The notes: generated from the letters alone by a model not told the origin. DNA of 27,921 nt from Penium margaritaceum (GCA_023375785.1 SZWC01000098.1:375922-403842), one strand, 5' to 3'. Positions 1 to 9,512 are shown, counted from the stretch's first letter. A program made the numbers and translations.

Positions 1-776
1 AAACCAAAGCCGGGTCATAGAAACCAAAGCCGGGTCACAGAAACCAAAGCCGGGTCACAGAAACCAAAACCGGGTCACAGAAACCAAAGCCGGGTCACAG
101 AAACCAAAGCCGGGTCACAGAAACCAAAGCCAGGTCACAGGAACCAAAGCCGGGTCACAGAAACCAAAGTCGGGTCACAGAAGCCAAAGCCGGGTCACAG
201 AAACCAAAGCCGGGTCACAGAGGGTCCAAAGCCAGGTCACATAAACCAAAGCCGGATTACAGAAACCAAGGCCGGGTCACGGAAACCAAAGCTGGGTCAC
301 AGAAACCAAAGACAAGTCGCAAAACCAAAGCCGGGTCACAGAAACCAGAGCCAGGTCACAGAAACCAAAGCTGGTTCACAGAGGGTCCAATGAGGGGTCA
401 CAAAAATTAAAGACGAGTCACAGAAACCAAAGCCGGGTCACATAAACCAAAGCCGGGTCACAAAAACCAGAGCCGGATTACAGAAACCAAAGCCGGGTCA
501 CAGAAACCAAAGCCGGGTCACAGAAACCAAAGCCGGATTACAGAAACCAACTCCGGGTCACAGAAACCAAAGCCGGGTCACATAGGGTTTAAAGCCGGGT
601 CACACAAACCAAAGACGAGTCACAGAAACCAAGGCCGGGTCACAGAAACCAAACCTGGGTCAGAGAAACCAAAGCCGGCTTACAGAAACCAAAGCCGGGT
701 CATAGAAACCAAAGCCGGGTCACAGAAACCAAAGCCGGGTCATAGAAACCAAAGCCAGGTCTCAGAAATCAATACC
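1..776 (+). repeat. 20-bp satellite array, left segment
   Basis: Head-to-tail monomers with consensus AAACCAAAGCCGGGTCACAG. The plus strand of the monomer has eight A and one T, so the array is strongly strand-asymmetric. Common variants are CCAGGTC and CTGGGTC in place of CCGGGTC, and GGATTACAG in place of GGGTCACAG. Marker monomers that read AGGGTCC or AGGGTTT instead of AAACC occur at 221, 382 and 584. The array ends at the target site of element C1, where the last monomer is degraded to AAATCAATACC. No gene is present. Confidence 0.97.
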
Positions 777-1411
777 TGTCAGAAGAATACAAGGGCAGGG
801 AAGACATCAACAGAAGCAGGAAGAAGCATTGGAACATGCACGAATACGTCTCCACAGTGACGTAAGCGAATGCGTTCCGAAGAAGTTAGTTGCAGGAGGT
901 TGAATGAGGCCGAGACGTGAGGTAGTCGAGATAGACAAGTTGATGTGAGAGAGTGCTTGCGAGATGAGTGATGGTTGGCTGAGTAGGAGAGCTGAGCAAA
1001 GGATCGGGACCGGCTAGCGAAGGGCTGAGAGAGGCTGGCAAAGGCAAGTAATGCGGCGGTGATGCCACGGAACCAAAGGGGAACAGGATGGGAAGAACTG
1101 TTCTCGTTGAGCTGGAAGGGAATGAACATCATCCTTGTATCAAAGACAAAACAGGACAAAGCATATGCAACAGCTTCTTGTACACTAGCCGGACGTGTGT
1201 GTGGTAGAGCCGCTTATTAGGGGATTACTCGGTATTGTGCCGTTGATCGGTCTTCGCCGTCAATGGTTTGTGCGTGATGGGGTTCAAGGTGATTCATGCT
1301 GAGGCTTGAACCGTTATTGAGAGTGCTCAGAATTTCTGAGAGGAGAAGACCCAGAGGCTCCTAGGGAGAACTCATCAGTTGTCCAGCCTTGACAGAGTCA
1401 CAATTCTGACA
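777..1411 (-). repeat. 3' LTR of element C1
   Basis: On the minus strand this 635-bp LTR begins TGTCAGAATTG and ends TATTCTTCTGACA, giving 8-bp terminal inverted repeats TGTCAGAA/TTCTGACA with TG...CA ends. It aligns to 3887-4546 (the 5' LTR of the same element) and to 8073-8707 in the duplicated copy. A frame of 126 codons crosses it on the minus strand (779-1159), but that is an LTR by-product with no support as a gene. Confidence 0.9.
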
Positions 1412-1421
1412 CCCCCCTTGA
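1412..1421 (-). other. Polypurine tract of element C1
   Basis: On the minus strand the sequence TCAAGGGGGG lies directly before the TGTCAG start of the 3' LTR. This is the expected place and composition for the plus-strand primer of an LTR retrotransposon. The same tract is kept at 8708-8717 in C2. Confidence 0.75.
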
Positions 1422-1538
1422 ATCTGTCAAGGCAGCGAGTTAGGAGAGCTCAACACGGGGTGTGCAGGGTGGCAGCTATGAGGTCCCAGCTTCTTTTGTT
1501 GTCTCCTTTGAAAGTTACCAATCCTCCGCAGAAGTTGA

Positions 1539-2216
1539 TCAGTCCTCGCCACATGAGGGGTACGTTGTGATCATGGTGGGCCAGAAGAAAGTGAAGCTTA
1601 GGGTCGACGAGCGCGTGAAGTTCTCGCCTGAGTTTGGTATTGAAGCAACCGTGCTGGGCACAAACGTCTGCTTGACTGCAGTGTTCTCCAAAGTAGAGTG
1701 GGCCTTGGACCAGAGACCCCACAATGGAGAAGTGATGGGGGTGATAGGGTCAAACTTCTTGTAGAAGACCTGGTACCATGTGTCGACATGGGTCGATGTA
1801 ACGTCAACCTCTTCGTCCTCGGGAAGAAAGAACAGTTGAGGTATGTCTGGCAGAGATCGGAAGATGACCTCACAAAAGGTGTGAAGGTAGTAGGAGTGTC
1901 GGACCCACGCATACTCTAGTAGGGAGTACCACTGGTGGGCTGCAATCTGCGTTCGCTGTTTGATGAAGTGATAGATAAGAGCAAGGCGCGGTTTGAGTAC
2001 ACTCCACAGAGCAGTGAGAGTGGTGTCGTAGTCCTTCGGTTGACTTTGGCTGCTGTGAAGATGATCAGATTTGCAAAACAGCAGACCAGCCACTTCATGC
2101 TCATTAACATAGATGTTGCGTGCATTGGCAATGATATTGTCTGACCAGCTGAGGATGTTGCTGGCGTCAGATGCAAGAGCTGGAAAATCATCCCACGTAG
2201 CAGAGAGTTTGTTCAT
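1539..2216 (-). CDS. Candidate gag-like ORF of element C1 (225 codons)
   Basis: An open frame of 225 codons from an ATG at 2216 that starts MNKLSATWDDFP. The same frame is open upstream to 2891, but that part reads through repeat modules and is rich in Pro, Ser and His, so I prefer the internal Met. The N-terminal part has a W-rich segment (ILSWSDNIIANARNIY, about residues 20-35). It is followed by a stretch with the D..L..W..L...L..I..F spacing (about residues 63-85) and W..L...W (about 95-105), loosely like the helical core of copia gag proteins. No CCHC zinc knuckle is visible. It is the only substantial non-repetitive frame in the element and lies just before the 3' LTR. Known gag-only elements (TR-GAG type) offer a precedent. 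The gag call is an inference; it could also be a captured or chance frame. Confidence 0.4.
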   Translation of the reverse strand: MNKLSATWDDFPALASDASNILSWSDNIIANARNIYVNEHEVAGLLFCKSDHLHSSQSQPKDYDTTLTALWSVLKPRLALIYHFIKQRTQIAAHQWYSLLEYAWVRHSYYLHTFCEVIFRSLPDIPQLFFLPEDEEVDVTSTHVDTWYQVFYKKFDPITPITSPLWGLWSKAHSTLENTAVKQTFVPSTVASIPNSGENFTRSSTLSFTFFWPTMITTYPSCGED

Positions 2217-2307
2217 GATGGAGAAGGTGACAGTGCTGATAATGTGCCGTAGATAGAGGGCATAAGTTGTTACTGATGGTACTGATGGTAAAATCTCAGA
2301 TGGCGCA

Positions 2308-2896
2308 CGGATGGAACCTTGTGCGCTACAAGTGTAGGAGGATAGGACAGAAGCAGAGGAGAAGGTGATGGTGGAGTGGGAGCAGGGGTGGAACCACGTG
2401 CGCTGAGAATGTTTCGGCGTGAGCGCAGGTCGTCGCGAAGCTGGCAATGCGACCGGGCGGATCCTTGTGCCGGGCGGAGCAAAAGCGGATGATGGCACAG
2501 GAACGATGGATGATGGAGTGGGCGTAGGGGCAAAACCTCGTGCGTGGCTGAAATAGGGAGATAGGATGCGACAAGGGGAAGACAGAAGCCAGCGCGCCGC
2601 AACAAATCTGCTGCCGGCGTGGGTGAGGGCTGCGGCAAAGCGGGAAGCTAGCCCGTGTAGACCCTTTGCTGGCCACAGATGCTGATGATGATTGCTGATG
2701 AGAAAGCGGAAGCTGATGATGATGACGGCGTGGATGTACGGACGAGCCGCGTGCAATGGAGAAGTTTTGGCGTGGATGTAAGTCGTCGCGGGACAGGAGA
2801 TGCGACCGGGCAAATCCTTGTTCTGAGCAGAAAAGCAATGCGGAGGAGGAGGAGGCAACTGATGAATGAGTGGGCGCAGGGGCGGAACCATGTGCG
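2308..2896 (-). repeat. Internal repeat modules, set 1, of element C1
   Basis: About four imperfect direct copies of one module end near 2402, 2543, 2755 and 2896, spaced about 141, 212 and 141 bp. On the minus strand a module carries an ACAAGG(A/T)T..GCCCGGTCGCAT core, a CGACGACCTGCGCTCACGCC-like middle and a GCGCACGTGGTTCC-like end. The third copy (2619-2755) is the most divergent. The same modules occur in C2 and in element B, so they belong to the family. They explain the His/Pro/Ser-rich frames seen here in several registers. Confidence 0.75.
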
Positions 2897-3184
2897 CTAG
2901 AAAACGATGCTGATGATGCGGAGGCGGCCCATATGATGCGGATGATGCAGAGGCTGCAAGACGGCGGATGACGATGGGATGAGGAAGACGGATGATGAGA
3001 CTAAGGTGGCAGAGGCTAAGGGGACGAGGAGGACTGATGGTAGCAAATGAGGATGACGCAAGGAAAGGGGATGGATGATGATGCTGAAGGAAGAAGGTGG
3101 AGAATGTGGCAAGTAGAGAGCGGCGGGATGAGTGGCAGTGTGGTAGGAGGAGAGAGCAAAGTAACCACTTCTTTTGCTTCCAGG

Positions 3185-3395
3185 AGAGTGATGGCTTGTT
3201 CCCCAGATGGCCCTTCAGCGTGCAGGAAGACTGGTGGTGTCTGATATCCAGGGAGCTGGAGGAGGTTGGTTACAACAGAGGAAGTCAGGCAGCAGACAGA
3301 GGCACTGGTCTGCTAATGTCAGGAGAGTGACCGCTTGTTCCCCAGTTGGCTCGGAATGGGAGTAGGAAGACTGGTGGTGTCTGATATCCTCATGG
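3185..3395 (-). repeat. Internal repeat modules, set 2, of element C1
   Basis: Two copies of a module of about 140 bp. Each has GGTGTCTGATATCC on the plus strand (GATATCC at 3243 and 3383) preceded by GAGTGA.GGCTTGTTCCCCAG. The same pair is present in C2 and in element B (GGATATCGGACAC at about 18363 and 18507, 144 bp apart). Function unknown. Confidence 0.75.
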
Positions 3396-3874
3396 CGGTA
3401 GTTTGGCTGCAGCTGCTGACGAGGAAAGATGAAGATGCGAGAGGACGGCTCAAGATAATGGACTGAAGATGATAGAGCAGTGGAAGCAGATGTGGCAGAT
3501 GAAGGAAGAGGATGAGGGCGAAGGTGCTGGCGGAGACCAAGGAGATGGGGAGCAGCAGAAGGTTGGTGACAGGAAGCTTCTAGGAAGATGACAGCAAGCG
3601 GCGGCTCGGGAGTGTTCTTGCGGCTCTTGTGGGTGGCAGGTTATGAAGAGTTGGCCACGGGCACGGAAATGGGCGCAGAGCTTTCTCAGGATGATGTAGC
3701 GTTTCTTCAGCGTGAGAACTTTTCCAAGCGGTGCTCCTTGATGTCGGCTGCTGACAAAGCTGAAATACACAAGGCGACAGTAGCGGCAGTAAAGGAATGC
3801 AAATTGAAGCAATGAATAAGGGATGGCGATAAAGTGGTGACTAGGTTACGGGGCACCAGGTGATGTCGCCTGTT

Positions 3875-3886
3875 GCTCTGATACCA
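3875..3886 (-). other. Primer-binding site of element C1
   Basis: The minus strand reads TGGTATCAGAGC directly after the 5' LTR. This is the exact complement of the 3' end of plant initiator tRNA-Met, the usual primer of plant copia elements. Confidence 0.92.
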
Positions 3887-4546
3887 TTTCAGAAGAATGT
3901 AAGCGCAGGGAAGACAGTAGCAGAAGCAGGCAAAAGCATTGGAACATACACGAGTGCATCAGCATGGTGACGTAAGCGAGTGTGGTCCCAATAAGTTAGT
4001 CGCGGGAGGTTGGATGAGGCTAAGACGTGAGGTAGTCGAGATAGACAAGTTGATGTGAGAGAGTGCTAGCGAGATGACTGATGGTTGGCTGAGTAGGAGA
4101 GCTGAGCGAAGGAGCGGGAATGGCTGAGCGAAGAGCTAAGAGAGGCTGGCCAAGGCAAGTAATGCGAGGTGTGAGCAGAGCAAAGACACGGCGGTGATGC
4201 CACGGAACCAAAGGGGAACAGGATGCGAAGAACTGTTCTGGTTGAGCTGGGAGGGAATGAACATCCTCCTTGTACCAAAGAAAAAACAGGACAAAGCATA
4301 TGCAACGGCTTCTTGTACACTAGCCGGACGTGCGTGCGGTCGAGCCGCTTATTAGGGGATTACTCGGTATTGTGCCATTGATTGGTCTTTGCCGTCAACA
4401 GTTTGTGCTTGATGGGGACCAAGGTGGTTCATGCCAAGGCTTGAACCATTATTAAGAGTGCTCAAAACTTCCGAAAGGAGAAGACCAAGAGGCTCCTGGT
4501 GAGAACCCATCAATTGTCCTGCCTTGAAAGAGTCACCATTCTCACA
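3887..4546 (-). repeat. 5' LTR of element C1
   Basis: A 660-bp LTR on the minus strand that begins TGTGAGAATGG and ends ATTCTTCTGAAA. The last positions are mutated from the TGACA end kept in C2 at 11184. It contains a segment GAGGTGTGAGCAGAGCAAAG (plus-strand view, 4162-4181) that is missing from the 3' LTR. Confidence 0.88.
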
Positions 4547-6761
4547 AAGCCGGGTAACAGAAACCACAGTCGGGTCATAGAAACTAAAGCCGTATGACAA
4601 AAAACCAAAGAGGGGTCACAGCAACCAAAGCCAGGTCACAGAAACCAAAGCCGGGTCACAGAGACCAAAACCAAGTCACAGAGACCAAAGCCGGGTCACA
4701 GACACCAAAGCCGGGTCACAGAAACCAAAGCTGGGTCACACAAAGCAACGCCGGGTCACAGAACCCAAAGCCGGGTCACAGAAACCAAAGCCGGGTTACA
4801 TCAACCAAAGCCAGATCAAAAAAACCAGAGCCGGGTCACACAAACCAAAGCCGGGTCACATAAACCAAAGCCGGTCATTGAAACCAAAGCCGGGTCACAG
4901 AAACCAAAGCCGGGTCACAGAATCCAAAGCCGGATCACAGAAACATAAGCCGGGTCACAGCAACCAAAGCCAGGTCACAGAACCCAAAGCCGGGTCACAG
5001 AATCCAAAGCCGGATCACAGAAACATAAGCCGGGTCACAGCAACCAAAGCCAGGTCACAGAACCCAAAGCCGGGTCACAGAATCCAAAGCCGGATCACAG
5101 AAACATAAGCCGGGTCACAGCAACCAAAGCCAGGTCACAGAACCCAAAGCCGGGTCACAGAATCCAAAGCCGGATCACAGAAACATAAGCCGGGTCACAG
5201 CAACCAAAGCCAGGTCACAGAACCCAAAGCCGGGTCACAGAATCCAAAGCCGGATCACAGAAACATAAGCCGGGTCACAGCAACCAAAGCCAGGTCACAG
5301 AACCCAAAGCCGGGTCACAGAATCCAAAGCCGGATCACAGAAACATAAGCCGGGTCACAGCAACCAAAGCCAGGTCACAGAACCCAAAGCCGGGTCACAG
5401 AATCCAAAGCCGGATCACAGAAACATAAGCCGGGTCACAGCAACCAAAGCCAGGTCACAGAACCCAAAGCCGGGTCAGAGAAACCAAAGCTGGGTCACAG
5501 AAACCAAAGTCGGGTCACACAAAGCAAAGCCAGGTCACAGAAACCAATGCCAAGTCACAGAAACTAAAGCCGGGTCACAGAAACCAAAGCCGGGCCATAG
5601 AAACAAAAGCCAGGTTGCAGAAACCAAAGCCGGGTCACAGAAACCAAAGCCAGACACAGAAACCAAATCTGGGTCACATAAATCAAGGCCGAGTCACGGA
5701 AAACAAAGCCGGGTCACAGAAAGCAAAGCCGGGTCATACAAACCAAAGCCGAGTCACAGTATCCAAAGCCAGGTCAGAGAAACAAAAGCCAGGTCACAGA
5801 AACCAAAGCCGGGTCACAGAAACCAAAGCCGGGTCACTGAAACCAAAGTCGGGTCACATAAACCAAAGCCGGGATATGGAATTCAAAGCCGGGTCACAGA
5901 AACCAAAGCCGGGTCAAAGAAACCAAAGTCGGGTCAAAGAAACCAAAGCCGAGTCACAGAAACCAACGCCAGGTCACAAAAACCAAAGCCGGGTCACAGA
6001 AACAAAAGATGGGTCACAGAAACCAAAGCCGGGTTACAGAAACCAAAGCCGGGTCACTAAAACCAAAGCCGGGTCACAGAAACTAAAGCCGGGCCACTAG
6101 GGGTCCAAAGCCGGGTCACGGAAACCAAAGAGGAGACACAGAAACCAAAGTCAAGTCACAGAAACCAAAGTCGGGTCTCAAAAACCAAAGCCAGGTCACA
6201 GAAACCAAAGCCGGGTCACAGAAACCAAAGCCGGATTATAGAACCCAAAGCCGGGTCACAGAAACCAAAGCCGGGTTACAGAAACCAAAGCCGGGTCACA
6301 GAGGGTCCAAAGATGTGTCACAGAAACCAAAGACGAGTCACAGAAACCAAAGCCGGGTCATAAAAACCAAAGCCGGGTCACAGAAACCAAAGCCGGATTA
6401 TAGAAACCAAAGCCGGGTCACAGAAACCAAAGCCGGGTCACAGAAACCAAAGCCGGGTCAGAGAAACCAAAGCCGGGTCAGAGAGGGTCCAAAGCCGGGT
6501 CACAGAAACCAGAGATGAGTCACAGAAACCAAGGCCGGGTTACAGAATCCAAAGCCGGGTCAAAGAAACCAAAGACGGATTACAGAAACCAATGCTGGGT
6601 CATAGAAACCAAAGCCGGGTCACAGAACCCAAAGCCGGTTCACAGAAACCAAAGCCGGGTCACAGAAACCAAAGCCGGGTCACAGAAACCAGAGCCCGAT
6701 CACAAAAACCAAAGTGGGGTCACAGCGACCAGAGCCAGGTCACAGAAACCAAAGCCGGTTC
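4547..6761 (+). repeat. 20-bp satellite array between C1 and A1
   Basis: About 110 monomers of the AAACCAAAGCCGGGTCACAG satellite. It corresponds to 11844-14071 in the duplicated copy: both begin with the same variant monomers (ACCACAGTC, GCCGTATCAC) and end in the same GCCGGTTC where the family A LTR starts. It contains the 80-bp higher-order array at 4921-5480 and marker monomers at about 6099, 6302 and 6484. Several 19-bp monomers (CCGGTCATTG near 4871) shift the phase. Long plus-strand frames here are satellite by-products. Confidence 0.97.
4921..5480 (+). repeat. 80-bp higher-order repeat, 7 copies
   Basis: Seven consecutive 80-bp units, each of four 20-bp monomers starting AATCC, AAACAT, CAACC and AACCC. 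All units are identical except one base in the last monomer (GGGTCAGAG at 5472-5480). The corresponding part of the duplicated copy (after 11844) lacks this array, so it expanded after the segmental duplication. Confidence 0.97.
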
Positions 6762-7235
6762 TGTCGCAAATGAAGAAGAGAAACCAGCTCAAAGACCGGA
6801 GCACATCCAAGCACCCACACTAAAAGAACCGCACAAATCTCAACAGACACGCACAACCAAGATCTGTGCACCAACACTATCATGTCCCGAAGTCTCGGAG
6901 AGACCCAACGAGCTGCGCTCCGGCAAAACCATCGCAACACGTCTCTCGAAGAACACGAACTAGCGCTTCCACCTTGCAGGGGTTCTAGCAAAGCCCAAAG
7001 CAACACTACTTTAAGGTAGCTTAGATCAATGTACTCTTGCTTCAACTATTCTATCAATCAATCATTTCCCTTCCTCACTCTGGTAACCGTCATCACTTCG
7101 ATCCTCGGTCAATTGCTTGTCTTGCATCGCTCACCTCCAGAATTTGTTACTGCCAACCTACTCAACTCATAACTTGTGCCAAGCAGCGCCACGAGCCTTC
7201 CCGTGTCGCACTCTCCCCTCCTCAAAATCCTGACA
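6762..7235 (+). repeat. 5' LTR of copia element A1
   Basis: A 474-bp LTR beginning TGTCGCAAATGAAG and ending AAAATCCTGACA, followed at once by a PBS. Its length equals the LTRs at 14072-14545 and 21149-21622. It is about 4% different by eye from 14072-14545, much closer than that LTR is to its own partner at 21149, as expected if A1 and A2 are duplicated rather than independently inserted. The upstream flank GCCGGTTC is identical to that of A2. Confidence 0.93.
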
Positions 7236-7247
7236 TGGTATCAGAGC
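7236..7247 (+). other. Primer-binding site of element A1
   Basis: TGGTATCAGAGC directly abuts the LTR end TGACA. It is complementary to the 3' end of plant-type initiator tRNA-Met. Confidence 0.93.
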
Positions 7248-7279
7248 ACTAGGTTTCCAGCCCTGGTTGACAGGCCATC

Positions 7280-7768
7280 ATGATTCCAGTGATCTTCTTC
7301 ACAGTTGTAATTGTGCTTGTTCGCCTCCTTCCAGCTCGCGCCACGCCAGACAATGACAATACAAACGGTGACACCGCACCTGAGCCCTCCATTCTCGATG
7401 TCGCACAAGTTCCCATTCAAGATGGAGAACCTCCTCCGCTGACTCTTCCCGCAACATCGGACGCCCTCTACATCGAACAAGTTCTCGACTCAGGATGTGC
7501 TATTCATGCTTTCAAAGATGCTGATGTCACCACACCACTGGCAACACCAGTAACCATCACCGGTGCCACCAAAGGAATGACATCACTCTGCCGCTACTCC
7601 GCTACTCTCACATCTTCGGCAGCACCAAGTGGACGGATCCGGGGTTACCATACTCCTGACCTACGGCACAATCTCCTCTCTGTTCATCAACTCCAAAATG
7701 AAGGTGTAAACATCTTCTTCCCCGCCTATGGTTCGGAAGCCCAACTGACGACAGGTGATAACAAACCG
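7280..7768 (+). pseudogene. Truncated copia protease region of A1
   Basis: A frame from ATG 7280 encodes the retropepsin part of a Ty1/copia polyprotein. VLDSGCAIH (D70-S71-G72) is the active-site loop, and HTPDLRHNLLSVHQL (about residues 124-138) is the conserved segment at the protease to pre-integrase boundary. The first 25 residues are hydrophobic and have no gag similarity. A gag of the usual few hundred residues would belong here, so it has been deleted and the Met is probably not the native start. Homology to A2 ends after 7768, at the segmental-duplication junction; the last codons before the stop at 7799-7801 read filler and satellite. It cannot yield a functional protein set. Confidence 0.85.
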
Positions 7769-7783
7769 ACCAATGGTGATAAC
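7754..7783 (+). other. Segmental-duplication junction with duplicated 9-mer
   Basis: GGTGATAAC occurs at 7754-7762, inside element A sequence, and again at 7775-7783, at the start of the satellite side. About 12 bp lie between. A2 matches only through 7768. The repeated 9-mer at a breakpoint is typical filler from error-prone end joining or template switching. Confidence 0.8.
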
Positions 7784-8072
7784 CAAAGCCAGATTCCATA
7801 AACCAAAGCTGGGTCACAGAAACCAAAGCTGGGTCACAGAAACCAAAGCCGGATTACAGAAACCAACGCCGGGTCACAGAAACCAAAGCCGGGTCACATA
7901 GGGTCCAAAGCCGGGTCACACAAACCAAAGACGAGTCACAAAAACCAAGGCCGGGTCACAGAGACCAAAGCTGGGTCAGAGAAACCAAAGCCGGCTTACA
8001 GAAACCAAAGCCGGGTCATAGAAACCAAAGCCGGGTCATAGAAACCAAAGCCAGGTCACAGAAATCAATACC
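7784..8072 (+). repeat. 20-bp satellite, short segment before C2
   Basis: About 14 monomers of the satellite, matching about 468-776 with one 20-bp monomer fewer (offset changes from 7316 to 7296). The shared marker AGGGTCC followed by an AGACGAG monomer (about 7900-7935) pairs with 584-620. It ends in the same degraded monomer AAATCAATACC before the C2 LTR. Confidence 0.95.
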
Positions 8073-8707
8073 TGTCAGAAGAATACAAGGGCAGGGAAGA
8101 CATCAACAGAAGCAGGCAGAAGCATTGGAACATGCACGAATACGTCTCCACAGTGACGTAAGCGAATGCGTTCCGAAGAAGTTAGTCGCGGGAGGTTGAA
8201 TGAGGCCGAGACGTGAGGTAGTCGGGATAGACAAGTTGATGTGAGAGAGTGCTTGCGAGATGAGTGATGGTTGGCTGAGTAGGAGAGCTGAGCAAAGGAG
8301 CGGGAACAGCTAGCGAAGGGCTGAGAGAGGCTGGCAAAGGCAAGTAATGCGGCGGTGATGCCACGGAACCAAAGGGGAACAGGATGGGAAGAACTGTTCT
8401 CTTTGAGCTGGGAGGGAATGAACATCATCCTTATATCAAAGACAAAACAGGACAAAGCATATGCAACGGCTTCTTGTACACTAGACGGACGTGCGTGCGG
8501 TCGAGCCGCTTATTAGGGGATTACTCGGTATTGTGCAGTTGATTGGTCTTCGCCATCAACGGTTTGTGCGTGATGGGGTTTGAGGTGGTTCATGCTGAGG
8601 CTTGAACCGTTATTGAGAGTGCTCAGAATTTCTGAGAGGAGAAGACCCAGAGGCTCCTAGGGAGAACTCATCAATTATCCAGCCTTGACAGAGTCACAAT
8701 TCTGACA
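8073..8707 (-). repeat. 3' LTR of element C2
   Basis: A 635-bp LTR with TGTCAGAATT...TTCTGACA ends on the minus strand. It differs from 777-1411 at roughly 26 positions by eye (about 4%). The polypurine tract TCAAGGGGGG lies immediately before it on the minus strand. Confidence 0.9.
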
Positions 8708-8834
8708 CCCCCCTTGAATCTGTCAAGGCAGTGAGTTAGGAGAGCTCAACACGGGGTGTGCAGGGTGGCAGCTATGAGGTCCTAGCTTCTTTTGTTGCCT
8801 TCTTTGCAAGTTACCAATCCTCCGCAGAAGTTGA

Positions 8835-9512
8835 TCAGTCCTCGCCACATGAGGGGTACGTTGTGATCATGGTGGGCCAGAAGAAAGTGAAGCTTAGGGT
8901 CAACGAGCGTGTGAAGTTCTCGCCTGAGTTTGGTATTGAAGCAACCGTGCTGGGCACAAACGTCTGCTTGACTGCAGTGTTCTCCAAAGTAGAGTGGGCC
9001 TTGGACCAGAGATCCCACAATGGAGAAGTGATGGAGGTGATAGGGTCAAACTTCTCATAGAAGACCTGGTACCATGTGTCGACATGGGTCTATTTCACGT
9101 AAACCTCTTCGTCCTCGGGAAGAAAGAACAGTTGAGGTATGTCTGGCAGAGATCGGAAGATGACCTCACGAAAGGTGTGAAGGTAGGAGGAGTGTCGGAC
9201 CCACGCATACTGTAGTAGGGAGTACCACTGGTGGGCTGCAATCTGCGTTCGCTGTTCGATGAAGTGATAGATAAGAGCGAGGCGCAGTTTGAGTACACTC
9301 CACACAGCAGTGAGAGTGGTGTCGTAGTCCTTTGGTTGACTTTGGTTGCTGTGAAGATGATCCGATTTGCCAACCAGCAGAACAGCCACTTCATGCTCAT
9401 TAATATAGATGTTGCGTGCATTGGCAATGATATTGTCTGACCAGCTGAGGATGTTGCTGGCGTCAGATGCAAGAGCTGGAAAATCATCCCACGTAGCAGA
9501 GAGTTTGTTCAT
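8835..9512 (-). pseudogene. Interrupted gag-like ORF of element C2
   Basis: Counterpart of 1539-2216. From the same Met (9512) it reads 140 codons and stops at 9090-9092 (TAG), where C1 has a serine codon TCG in the aligned DNA. The frame reopens after the stop and continues to 8835 with the C1-like C-terminus (MWDLWSKAH onwards). In the part before the stop there are a few amino-acid replacements relative to C1 (for example AGLLFCK versus AVLLVGK). If the frame ever coded, this copy no longer makes the full product. Confidence 0.5.

Larger units (their letters stand above)
777..4546 (-). mobile_element. Non-autonomous LTR retrotransposon C1 (minus strand)
   Basis: A 3.77-kb element read on the minus strand: 5' LTR 3887-4546, PBS 3875-3886, internal region 1422-3874, polypurine tract 1412-1421, 3' LTR 777-1411. 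The LTRs differ in length (660 versus 635 bp), mainly through a deletion of about 25 bp in the 3' LTR. No protease, integrase or reverse transcriptase is recognisable in any frame, so it would depend on enzymes from another element. The internal region holds two sets of repeated modules and one gag-like ORF. Flanks are degenerate satellite: AATACC on the left and AAGCC on the right, consistent with a decayed 5-bp target-site duplication. LTRs, leader and modules are related to element B at 17230-20802. Confidence 0.88.
468..7768 (+). repeat. Tandem segmental duplication, copy 1
   Basis: This block holds satellite, element C1, satellite, and the 5' LTR plus protease part of a copia element (A1). 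It matches 7784-15078 feature for feature at an offset of 7296-7316, for example LTR edges 777/8073, 1411/8707 and 6762/14072. By eye the copies differ by about 4% in the C 3' LTR and the A 5' LTR. The right edge is inside the protease frame of A1, which stops matching A2 after 7768. The left edge is approximate because it lies in satellite. Confidence 0.9.

Noticed and set aside
1..776. CRISPR array
   Set aside because: Repeats are contiguous 20-mers with no unique spacers, and the context is eukaryotic LTR elements.
779..1159. 126-codon minus-strand ORF (and its twin at 8075-8455)
   Set aside because: It lies entirely inside the 3' LTR of C1/C2, is of low-complexity Ser/Leu/His composition, and is not kept in the 5' LTR in the same form.
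1462..1764. Plus-strand ORF of 100 codons (and 8758-9060)
   Set aside because: It is antisense to the gag-like frame of C, where the minus-strand frame is longer and consistent with element orientation.
777..4551. Exact 5-bp target-site duplication for element C
   Set aside because: The flanks are ATACC and AAGCC, two mismatches. I treat this as a decayed duplication inferred from the satellite context, not as proof.
4594..6963. Long plus-strand ORFs with repeats of KPKPGHRNQSRVTETKAGSQ (also at 11796-12757, 22203-24286, 24692-27119)
   Set aside because: They are direct translations of the stop-free 20-bp satellite, mostly start at non-ATG or chance ATG codons, and appear in all three frames. 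No coding evidence.
7236..7247. tRNA gene suggested by the TGGTATCAGAGC match
   Set aside because: Only 12 bases complementary to a tRNA end are present, directly after an LTR; this is a primer-binding site.
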